Origin: Nepenthes gracilis
Lineage: Eukaryota > Streptophyta > Magnoliopsida > Caryophyllales > Nepenthaceae
Assembly: GCA_033239525.1 (NCBI GenBank)
Contig: BSYO01000016.1
Location: forward strand, 4,413,045-4,477,044
Reading direction: 5' to 3'
Length of the DNA stretch: 64,000 bases
Positions 12,501 through 24,500 of the stretch are shown piece by piece (position 1 is the stretch's first letter; the number at the start of each line of letters is the position of its first letter). A model generated the notes under the pieces. That model ran no database searches. It was not told where the DNA came from and saw only the letters and a program-made list of their open reading frames with translations. A program made the translations under genes and the position numbers.

Positions 12501-15500
12501 ATTTTTATGGATATGTCAAGGTTTTGTGATTTTGGAGGAGAAATGGCGGCCTTGGGTAGGGCTGGTCCGAAATCTCGTGGGGTAGGAGGTTTTGGCCTAT
12601 AGAGAGGTTGTAACGACCCAGACTTTAAAAACATAGAAAATTCCAGTCATTGAGTCCGGTCAACGCCAGTTGACCGGAAAATGCAATAAGAAAGGTAACT
12701 CGGCTTCAAGTTGAAATCAAGTTCGGTCCTTTCTTAATCCAGTCCGGATTTCCTTGATGAAAAGACGTTCGGATTTCATTGATGAAAATCTGGTCCGGAT
12801 TTCTTTGATGAAAAACAAGTCCGGTCTTGTGAGAAGAAAACCGGCTCCTTGATGATGAAATCCAAATCGGCTTAGAAGTGAATTTCCAAACCAGCCGTAA
12901 GGTATGAGGTTGAAACCGGCCTTGAAGAGTGCATTGTGTGTGGAGTGAGGCCGAAGTAACTTTGCATGTTGAAGTTGGAGTAGATTATGAGTTCAGGAAG
13001 AAGAAGAAAGGCCGAAGTTGATGAAGGGCCGGAGTGATGATGAAGCCGAAGTATGCATGCTGGATTTAATATTAAAGGAAAATGTTAAAGGTAAGTAATC
13101 CGGCCAACGAGTGTTGACTGGAATGCGTGAAGGAGGTGTAATCCGTCAACGTGAAATGTTCAAAAGCGTAAATGGGGGAAGGACGGGAAAAAGGAAAGTG
13201 AGTCGGTCAACGCCGGAATGCGTAATTAGGAAACACCTATAAATAAGGAAACCGATGAAATAATAATTAATAAGGAAACTGAGTATAAGGAAATAACCGG
13301 TAAGAAAACTTGGTAATAAGGAAATCAAGAATAAGGAAATAATATATAATAGGAAACCTTGGGAATTGCCAAACCCTAACGACGGCTACCAGGCCCAAGG
13401 GCCTATAAATAAGGATTAGAGAGCGGGGAAAAGAAGACTGGAGAGGGCTTGCCAGTGGGGGAAGATCAAAAGTCAAGGCGAAATAAAGAAATTCAGGCAA
13501 GATACTCACCCTGTTTTTAAAGTTCATGTTTATGCACGTTTTCTGCCTAAGTATATGATATGTTCTGATGAAATTATGTATGTATGATGTCTGTTCTGTT
13601 TTTGATGATTTATCGTTCTTAAGTGCATGTTTAAAAGAAACTCTGATATTCATGATGATGGGTTTTATTCTGCAAATATGTTATGAAATATGTTCTGTTT
13701 ATGAGTCTGACAATTATTATGAATTTCGATAAATGCATGTTTACGAAAAAGAACATAGGCCTTAAGATGGAACAAGAACTCCTGCTATTGACCTCTGGTT
13801 TCTGTCAAAAAGATCTCTGGTTTTAAGAAAAAGAACTTCGGCATTTTTAGGAACAAAGTACTCCGTCCTCTTTTGAAAAGTACTCCTGTTTTAAAGAAGA
13901 TGATCTCCGACCTTTACGTCTTTAAAGAAGCACTCTGTCCTTTTAAGAAAGAGTACTCCGTCCTTTAAAGAAAAAGTCACTCCGGTTTTAGCACTCCGGA
14001 TTTTAATGAAAAGACACTCCGGTTTTTGAACTCCGAATTTTAAAAGAAAAGCCACTCCGGCCTTAGAGCTCCGAATTTTTGAAAGAAGAGTCAACCTGGA
14101 TTTTAGAGCTTCGAAAATTGAAAGAAAATGAACTCCGGATTTTAGAGCTTCGGAAATTGAAAGAAAATGAACTCCGGATTTTAGAGCTTCGGAAATTGAA
14201 AGAAAATGAACTCCGGATTTTAGAGCTTCGGATTTTGAAAGAAATTGAAGTCTGAATTTTAGAACTTCGGATTTTGAAATAAAATGAGCTTCAGATTTTA
14301 GAGCTCCGGATTTTGAAAAGAAAAGCACTCCGTCTTTTTGAAAAAAAAAGCACTCCGTTCTGTTATGAAAAAGAACTCCGGACTTTTGATGAAAAACACT
14401 CCGTCCTCTGTTATGAAAGAACTCCGAACTTTTGATGAAAAACACTCCGTCCTGTTATGAAAAAGAACTCCGGACTTTTGATGAAAAACACTCTGTCCTG
14501 TTATGAAAAAGAACTCCGGCCTTCTGTTTGAAAAAGACCTCCGACTGACTGTAGAAAAAGAGGACTTCGGCTTTTACTCCGACTTTTTACTCCGGCTTTG
14601 TAAAAGAACTCCGGATTGACAAAAGAACTTCGGCACACAGGAACTCCGAACCTTTGTATGAAAAGAAGAACTTCGGCCTATGTATATATGAACATGGAAA
14701 GTGCATGTAATATGGACAGCAAGCAGAACTCTACGACTTTTTAATTATGATGAATGGCCATTAAAGAACACGAACCAAGAACCGAGTTTCCATTAAACTT
14801 GCTGTTAAAGATGGATGAAGGATATTAGAGTGACACTCAAGGATTGCCTCCTGGGCCACGGGAGGGGACTTTCTGGTGGCATAAGAACTATGGACTACGA
14901 CCCCGCGTATGCTTAGGGTTAAAGGAATTACCTCATGGGAGGGAGCATAATGAGGGGATACGGCTTTAGGTTGTGGGGTTACACACAATCCGTCCTCGAT
15001 GTTGTCCGCTCCCGTCCGGTCCCTAAAGATGATAAGAATTTTAAATGGTTTTATGAGTTTTAAAGAAGACAAGATAATAAGAAAAATACTAAGGAAATTC
15101 CGAACTAAAGACGTGATGATTTTCGCATGGTAAGTTATGCTTATGTTCTATGTTTTCTGCATGTGAGTATTTTGCTGGGCTTTGTAGCTCATCCTTGCCA
15201 CTTTTCAGATGATGAAAGGCTTATGGAGGACGAAGTCGAGTGGAACCGTATAATATAGCTAGCAGGCCGAAGCTGATCAATGAAGAGCTTGTTTAATTAT
15301 TTTGATGTTTTGTAGAGACTTGTAAAAATGATTCCGCTGTTTATGTCTTTATGGATGTTGTTAGTATGATTCCGTGATTTTTCTCATGGTTAATGTTATT
15401 GAAAGGTTTAGTAAGCATCTCAGACTTTCAAGTCCGGTTAAATGTTGGCCGGTCTGGTGGGAAAATTATCGGAAGGCCAACTCATGAAGTTCGGCCTCTT

Positions 15501-18500
15501 GAATCCTGTGTAAAAGAAAAGGAAAAATTTTTAGGTCCTTATTTATTATTTATCCTTTTAAGACCCGACGGCGACTTTATTGGTGTAATTAAGTACGGGC
15601 CGTCACAGAGGTAGGTGATGGAGTGAGTTGGTTCGAAATCTCGTAGGGTAGAGAGAGATTTTGGCCGGCAGAGAGGTTGGCGGTGGAGTGGAGATGATGA
15701 AGGGCAAAAATGAGAGTAATGGTGTGGGACTGTGGTGGTTCAAAATCCTAGGTGGGTTAATATGTGATAAATAATGGCCGAATAGTTGTAGGTAAGCCGA
15801 TGGTAGGGCTTTTAGCACCTTATCTTAGACTAGGAGAATAAGAAGATAGTTTAGAATATCTTTCAGGAGACATATTGGAGGAGTTCTTCCCCATTGAGCA
15901 TCTGGGATATAAAAGGAACTAGGCTTAGCAGACTAGGAGAATAAGAAGATAGTTTAGAATATCTTTCAGGAGACATATTGGAGGAGTTCTTCCCCATTGA
16001 GCATCTGGGATATAAAAGGAATTGGGTTTAGCAGACTAGCTGAGGCAGGGCAATCATCTGAAATTACCTTAGGAGGAGTATATATGTATAAAGACATGTC
16101 AAGATTGGAAGCCACAAATAAAGATGAAGAACATGTTTGTCTTCACAAGGTAGGTGGATCCGTTCTTAGTCTATACATATGTTGTTCAGGAAACAGAGTT
16201 GTATTAGGAATTTGTGCTATGATGTCTTCTGTCTTTGTTTTAAGCGGAGAAACTGTGGGGTCAATGGTGAACAATCTTTACTAGGAGAAAGGACAAAGGA
16301 GTGCAGGTTTCATTTTATTGGCAACAACGATGCAGATCGTGTAGGAATTTGAAGTTACGGCAACAGTGAGAAGAGAGAGACTCAAGGGTTGCCTATTTTT
16401 ACTCATTGCTATGAACGGGTGGATAATCATCCTCACAAATCTTTCATCACTGAAGAATCTATGGATGAAGAGCTCAAGGTTCAACATCTTAAGGCAACGT
16501 TCAGGAAGAGGTTAAAGAATCTGAAAGATTTGTTGAAGTAGGATAGTAGTTGAGGACTTCAAGATTTAATTCGGAAGCAGACAGTGCCGTTCCGACTCTG
16601 GACTTATAGCAAGGAGTTGGACCAGGCTTTATTGATCGAGTAGGAGCAGTTTCGGGAGAATTCTTTCTAGAAGAAATTAGAGCATCGGGGCCAGAGCTTG
16701 AAAGGTAGACACGTTTATTCTCCAAAGGACAAGATAAAGGAAAGTAAGATAATTGCGAGTTCTGTTTGAGTCTTCTTCCCTGAAGTTTCAGCTTGCGAGG
16801 TCAGCTTGCGGGTTCTGTTGGAGAATTACATGGGACGAGTTTGTTTTTGTTAGAGTGAAGTCTGCTTCAATTGCGGCGAGATAGGCCATTTGTCAAATAA
16901 TTGCTCGAATCCCAGGCGTCTGGATCCCAGACATCCAGAGTGAAGTCTGCTTCAATTGCGGCGAGATAGGCCATTTGTCATATAATTGCTCGAATCCCAG
17001 GCGTCTGGATCCCAGACATCCAGATAGGAGTTAGGCTGTTCCATGCAGAATATTACAGTTACAGCTCATGATGTTAGAGCCAGTTCCTCAGTTGTGGAAA
17101 ATTATTTCGATAAGACTATTCTGTTCTACATTATGGGTTATGAGTTCTCTAGTTTCAAGGAAGGATTAGTAAGAAGGCTTTAGGGTTGATCTCGGCATTG
17201 TACGTGAGTCATCTACTCAGAGACGAGTGCCAAGCTTATCTGGCATATATGTCCATATTTGGGAGTTATTCTATGACCACTGAGGATATTTTGATCATTT
17301 ACGAGTTTGAAGATATTTTTTTAGAAGATTTGACTGGATTATTTTCGAATTGAGAGATCGAATTTGCTATCAATGTTGTGCTTGAATCTGCGCCACTTCG
17401 AAGGCTATATAGGGCGGTTCCGTCTGAATTGAAGGAATTAAAATAGTAATTGCAGAATCAATTAGAGAAAGATTTTGTTTGGTCAAGTGTCTGTCTTGGT
17501 GTGGAGCGCTTCAATGCTCTTGGGTGAAGAAAGATGGATGGATATGTTTATATCTGGATTATTTGGGGATCGAATATGTAACACTTTCCATGGATCGATG
17601 ATTTGTTTGATCCATTCTAAGAAGCTTGAATTTTCTCTAAAATCAAGTTGTACACGGGGTATCATTAGTTGAGGACTATGTGGGAGGATGTGCGTAAGAC
17701 ATCTTTTCGGTCAAGGTATAGCTATTGCGAAATTTTAATTGTGCTTTTTGGATTGTCGAATGTTCTAACATCTTTTATGGATATTATCGATCGGATTTCT
17801 AAACGTCTTTGGGTCAGTTGTGATGGTTTTGTCAATGATATTTTGATTTATTTGAAGAATTTTGAGGAGTGTGAGACTCGATTCGGAAGCCTGCTACAGA
17901 TTCTGAGGAGAACATAGTCGTTTGTTAAAATTGATAGAGTGTGAATTATGGTCGGAGAAGGCATCATTTTTGGTCATATATTTCTAAATGTGGTATTTAA
18001 AAATCCAAAGAAGATGGAAGCAGTAATAAATTGGAAAAAACCGACTAAGGTCACAGGGGTGCGAAGTTTCTTAGATTTGATTGGTTTTGAGGGGAGATTC
18101 ATTGAAAATTTCTCAAGGATTGCAGTGTTGCTGGTTCATTTGGAATAGAAGCTATCGGTATTTAATTGAAGTGATGCTTGTGAAAAAAGTTTTAAGAAAG
18201 TGAAAAATAGATTGTCATCGATATCAATTTTGTTGATCCTTAATAGATCAGAAAGATTGGTAGTGTTCAATGATGCTCCTCAAAAAGATCTAGATATGTA
18301 TGGATTCGGTATGGTCGGAAGCATCATGAAGAAAAATCCAAGGGAAGGTTTGGGATGCAGTGCATTCTGGAGGATTTCGTATGGAGGTGCTATAACAAGG
18401 ATGCCAGTGGGAAGACTGGGCCTAGAGGAATTACCTTTCTTTATTGCCAGGATTGGATTCCAAACCAATCTCCTATCTGTAGGAGAGGTTTTTGTGAAGA

Positions 18501-21500
18501 TCAGAGATGAAGCCCTTTTTAGGCAAGCTGTCATGAAGTTGGACATGATCGAGTAGGCAACCTTGAGCCTACTGTACAAAGAGTTTTCCCATTGCACATT
18601 TGAGTCTTGACTAATCGGATCAAAGCTCAGAAGCAGTGAGATTATCAGCAGCTATAGTTGAGCTGGATTGGTCCAAGTTTGAAGGAAATGTCGAAGACCC
18701 TCTACTTAGTGGAGTGGAGAGAGAGTTTGATGGTGAGTTGATCATTGATGCGGCTTAATGAAAGTCCCATAGGTGGGAGTATTACTTTGAGGGGGGATCA
18801 AAGTTTTTGTCGAGTTTTAGTTGGAAGATAGCAGACCAATCCACTTTGCCCATGACAATTTAGAAAAGGTACTATGACTGAAGGGGATTCATGACAGCTT
18901 GGATAAATGTGAGGCTGCTATCATAGCGGTGGCAGTGGAGATCCTTGCCTTGAGGTCGTGGAGAAGGAGTTGATCATGAGTCAAGGTAGGTAGGCTAAGT
19001 ATGAGGAGTGAGCTTGCGGCTTATATGGCAAGGTGTATCTCGTTCTTAAATGAGAAAGTTGAGCAGAAGAAGAAGCCTTCAAGATTTTGTTTTGGCTCTA
19101 CCTCAAACAGCGAGGAATTTGGTGGCAATTTGGATGATGGTAGATAAGTTGATGAAGTCAGCTCATCGCTTGCCGATTAGGATGTCATTCCCGAGATTGG
19201 TTGCCGACATATTATCAAGATGAGGAGATTGCAAGGTATGCCAATTTCAAGACTTTTGATTGTGATTGGAGGTAGATGATCGATCAGAGTAGCGCAGCAA
19301 AAGCGTATAGGCACGTGGCTATTTGTCACAAGATTTGATTTGACACTTGAAGTAAGAGATTAGACTTGCAATCTGATTAGAGGTTCGAGATGAGTGGTCA
19401 GGTGTTCCTGAAAGCATATTGAAGAAAGAAATTTTGAGTTTTGGGGTCGAAGGGTAGATGTAGTAGAGGTTCATTAAGACATTCAAAATTTTCAGTGGAT
19501 TGGAGAGGCAGCCCTACAAATCGCTTTAATTCCGTCTTTGATGGATGGACATGATATGTCCCATGAGAAAATATGTGAATGATCCTTCGTATGTGTTCGG
19601 ATCGGAGTTGTCGATCGACGAGAAGTGGTCATATGTTGAAGTTTTAGTTCGGATTTTGGAATAGAAAGGATCAGATTTTAGAGAAATCATTTGATCGAGG
19701 AAGTGAATTGAGAAGAGCGAAAATGAAGTTTGGGAGAATTTTTTCTATCTGTTCGAGGATTGAGTTATGTAAATTTTGAGGACAAAATTTTATAAATAGG
19801 GGAGAATGTAATATCCCAAATTTCCATTTGGGTTATTTTAATATTTATTTGTGATTTTTTGTTAATTGAATGTATTGTGAAATTAATTATATATTGTGAA
19901 ATTTTGAAAAAAAAAATTAAATTTGTGATGTGATGGCCAAAGCGTGACTAAGCACCAGTAGAATTCGTGGCTAGTGTAAGGAAAATAAGGAAATATATGG
20001 GAAGGGGTTTTCGGCAACAGCAGCAGTATCAGAAGCAGTAGGAAAATAAAGAAAAGAAAAGAGAGAGAGAGAAGGAGAAGAGGAGGGGAAGAGAAGGACA
20101 GGGAGGAGGCGCGCGCGAGTAGTGGTCGGCGCAATGGGAGGAGGCTGCAGCGATGGCGATGCTCGGCTGGAGATCGCGAGTGGCAGGTGAGGCTCGCGGC
20201 CGAAGGAGGAAGGGGAAGGAAGGCCTGTCGTGGCATCAGCAAGGAGATCGCTTGCAGGTAGTTGATGGTGGCCATATGAGGCGATAGTGCAATAGCCGTG
20301 GTAGCAACGGTGCACAGGAGGCCAAGGGAAGCACGGGAGGTAGAGTCCACACAAGATAGAGAGGAGGTAGCCACACGGGTAGAGAGATAGGATGCGCTAG
20401 CAAGAGAGAGAAAGCTCTGTCTGGGTACTTGGAGCATTCTTTCTTTCGATTTGCTTGGTATAAAGTCGAGGCAAGTATTCTATAACCCTATCCTTTGTTT
20501 GATTTTGTATTTGATATATTTTTATTTTGATTTGGAGGTTTTAAACTCGTGAGTACACTTTTAATTAGCCCGTTTACTTTCTTGTGCACGTATGACCTTT
20601 TTACCGATCGATTGAGGTATTTATTCTGTTTCTATTAATATTTGAGGACCTATAATTTTCTAAAAAAAGGGATAATTATTAGACATAATATATTTTTATA
20701 TCAATATATCTATATAAAAATGAGTATGAAATTTTGCATGGGTCGTGTATTTTTACATGCATGTATCGGGTTGTGATCACTACATTTGAATTTGCTATTG
20801 AATATTCTTGTTAACTTCCGACGGAGGGATATTTGTTATTAGAAATTTCTTTCCGCTGACAAGAAATGTTTGAACATAATGACTCTTTTCACTTGGATGA
20901 TTTATTATAATAATATTCAGATGTCTTAATATATCTGACAACCTGAGAAATTATACCCAAAGTCACGTGTGGCGAAATATAGTAAGTAATCTCACCTATG
21001 GGAGACAAAGTATATATGTGGCCTAGCATGCTGGCCTTACCTGCATTTGATTTAATTTAAGGATATTGGGTCAAGAGTAACCATTTTCTCAAGTTAGTCT
21101 TTAAATAATTAGAACTTAGATTTGGTGCATGTTTTGTGTTTTAGCATAGATTTGAATATTTAGACTTGGATTTGAGACTTGTTGGTTTATTGTACATTAA
21201 TTTTAAATATATATTTTGATCTGGACCTTTGGGCTATTTATTGAGATACTACTTTGACTTCTGCGTACACGATTAGATCATTTAGCTATTGGATTCTACC
21301 TCAGATCATGAGCTGATCGGGCATTAGATTTGGACTTGGATTGGACTTTGGATTGAACGTCTACTCATTGAAATAGCTCTGGATCACTTCTATTATATTT
21401 GATTAGACATTTGTTTGGATTTGATATTTGATTTGAGTACGAGACTACTATTGGATTTGGATATTAGATTTTGTTAGATTTGGATATTGGATTTTGTTTT

Positions 21501-24500
21501 AGATTTGATAATTGGATTTTTATATTGGTGACTTGGATTCATATATGTTTTTTGATTTGGTACTCATTCCTTGAACCTCTCTTTGAGATATTGGACCCAG
21601 TTGTTTATATATAATATTTGTTGAGTTCTAAATTCATGTTTTATATTTTATCCCTTTAGAGCAAAGAATTGGGCCATACTACAGGAGTAGGATCCAGATT
21701 TGGCACAACATCACAATCTCTGATGAGTATCATATATATTTAGATAGATGCTATCAGTTATATATTGATTTATAGATGATTTTGTTTGGGCTATCATTGA
21801 GATTTTGGAGTCAGCCAAATGTAGGCTTTTGGGCTGTATGTTGAGATTTTTTGGATTCATTTCATTATGTAGATGAGTTGTTATTATTTGGTTATTTTCT
21901 TTGCGACTGTTTGGAGTAGGTCATATTTATATTATCTGGATGGTTGTCCGATGAGATCCTATGATGAGTTTTAGATCGATTTATATTATTTATTATTTGA
22001 TGATGAAATATTTTGGTCTGTCTGTTATATTATACTCGATTTGGAATTTATCAGTCTGTTAATTAGGAATTAATTATTTATTAATTTGACTTATTTGATC
22101 CAGGTTCAGGTTCTTGACACCTCATCCTGAGAAAGGAGAATATATATGCTAATTTTAAGTGTTCTTTCTTTTTTGATAAGATCGCTTTTCAAGGCTTCAT
22201 CATTTCCTTTGACGGAGTCTCCATTGACCCTGCAAAGATTCAAGCACGGGTAAATTAGCTTTAACCCAAAATCCACCCACGATTTTCAAAGTTTTCATGG
22301 TTTAGCTACTATTTACTATCGATTCATTAAGGGATTTAGCATAATCATGGAACCTCTCATTGAATGTATAAAGAAAAGTGAATTTAATTAGTCTCTTGAT
22401 GTGACTAAAGCCTTTAAAAGTATAAAAAAGAGGATGATGATAGCCTTTATCATATGGCTCCCAGATTTTTCTAAAGATGTTTAAGGTAGAGTGTAATACG
22501 TCAAGTATAAGAATAGGAGGAATTCTTAACCAAGAATGCCATCTTATTGACTATTTTAGTTAAAAGTGAAATGATACCACATAATGGTACTCCACTTATG
22601 ATAATGAGATGTATGTAGTTGTACAAGATTTACGTTATTTGTATTAAGCCTAGTCTTTCGATTGGTTGAATACTTCTTAAAATTTAATAAAGGAGTCGAG
22701 AACCAAGAAGTGGATGCCATAAATCATCGAGAATCCTTCTTATTTGTTGTTCAAGTTAAGATTATTAGATTTGAAAGATTTAAAGAAGAACACGATTATT
22801 GTCTTGATTTTAGTAAGATCTTTCTAACTTTACAGAATGAATAATCGCATACTACAAAAGGTTTTCACATTTAAAATGGATATTTATTTTGAGTTAATAA
22901 ACTTTACATTTTTAGGACATCTATTTGAGATTTTATAGTTAGGAAAGTTCATGCCGTTAGCCTATTTGACTATTTTGGATGTAATAAAATAACAGACGAT
23001 ATAAGTAGAAAATAAAAGTATAAGTATAGAGGATAGGGCAGTTTTATTAGCCTAAGATAGTTAGTACTTGTCAAACATACTAATTAGCAAAACATAAAAA
23101 GTAAAAAACTGACATCTATACCCCTTTGCTTATACCCAATTATCCCCGGAAGGATATAAGTATAAATATTGTGTTAGCACTCCTGTATATCCTTAAGAAG
23201 CATGATTCTAGTTTTGTTCTTATGGATTATTTTTTTAAAATGGCTCACTTTATTTTTTGTAGTAAAACTTTTGATATTTCTCAAGTTGTTAGACTTTATT
23301 TTGATGAGATTATTAAATTATATGGTCTTTCAAAACTATTATCTTTGATAGATATATCCGTTTTACCAAACTAAGGTTTTCACGACCTACCACCCTCAAA
23401 CAAATGGGCAAACTAAAATTATTAATTGGAATTTAGGAAACTTATTAAGATATTTAACTTAAGAAAATCTTAGAAATTGAGATTTGATTCTTTCTATAGC
23501 CTAATTTATATATAATAGTTCTGTCAATACATTTATACACATGAGTTTATTTGAGGTTGTGTATGGTTACAAACCTAGAAAATCTTTAAATCTTATCTCA
23601 AAATTAATAGACAATTGAAAGCAAATAATGCATCATAGAAACCTTGAGTTGTTGTGCATAAAAGACATATTGAATTTAATATTGGATGCCATGGTTTGAA
23701 CTAGACCAGAGCGGTGCTCACGCAAGTTCATTTAAAATTTTACAGCGGGAATTACAAGTTCTCACATAAGAAAAAGTGATCTACTAAAGCAACATGCGAG
23801 GAGGTGGCTTTGCTAGATTCTTTAAAATAAAGTCAATTAAACTTTATCTATAATATCTAAATTTCTAGATTTGGTTATTATATGGCTAAAGGTAAATTTA
23901 GTATACAATTAATGTTTTATTTAGAATTTCAGGTAATTTGCATGGTTTGGTTTCAGACGAATTTAGCTTGATGTTGGCTCAAACATTTCATTTGGTCAAG
24001 GTTGGCTCGACCTTTGATTGAGCTTGAGAATTCTTCCAAAACTCTTTGCTTGAGTTTTGTGTGACTTTTGCTTGAGCCGTAAAGTGGCAAAGAGCTTCGC
24101 TTGAAGTTAGCATGATGCTTGGCTCGGGCGAATTGGGGGCTGTTTTTCATTGAGTCACCTTATTATTTTGATTATGAGACATCATTTTTGGTAGCGAATG
24201 AAGTGGTTACATGGGTTAAAAATGTAACCTAATTGAAGCTAGATGATCACCCATGCTTGACATGTTTGTGTAGTTTCATAATATGGGAATTCAAGGTCAT
24301 TTTGTATTATGTCTCAGGCCATGATATACACATCATGTTATACAATTCTTTCAATTAGAACTTCCTTTTGGTTTAGACTAAACATTTAATATCTTCTAGT
24401 CCCAATCATTTGGCAGAAATATTTCTTACCAATATAGAGTTGGGGCGATAATTTTTTGTACCCTGTTTTCATCACTATGCACAAACATTACAATATGTCA

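Larger units (their letters stand above)
9752..22119 (+). mobile_element. Inner Ty3-gypsy element, 12.4 kb, with two LTRs and a nested solo LTR
   Basis: Left LTR 9752-12244, right LTR 19807-22119, both TGTAATATC...GACA. The flanks are TCTTA (9747-9751) and CCTCA (22120-22124), a target duplication differing by two C/T transitions. Internal DNA is 12245-12608 plus 15613-19806, interrupted by a 2,999-bp solo LTR. A purine tract AGGGGAGAA at 19798-19806 precedes the right LTR. The RT text and LTRs over 2 kb suggest the Tekay/Del chromovirus group. It lies opposite to the host gene. Confidence 0.9.

Noticed and set aside
13891..14445. 184-residue minus-strand frame
   Set aside because: It is the translation of a 39-bp minisatellite whose unit length is a multiple of three.
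18200..18556. 118-residue plus-strand frame as a separate gene
   Set aside because: It begins in gypsy RNase H sequence and the remainder has no recognisable relatives; it is probably rearranged element DNA.
19883..20437. 184-residue minus-strand frame
   Set aside because: It is in the right LTR of the gypsy element, antisense, serine/leucine-rich and low-complexity.
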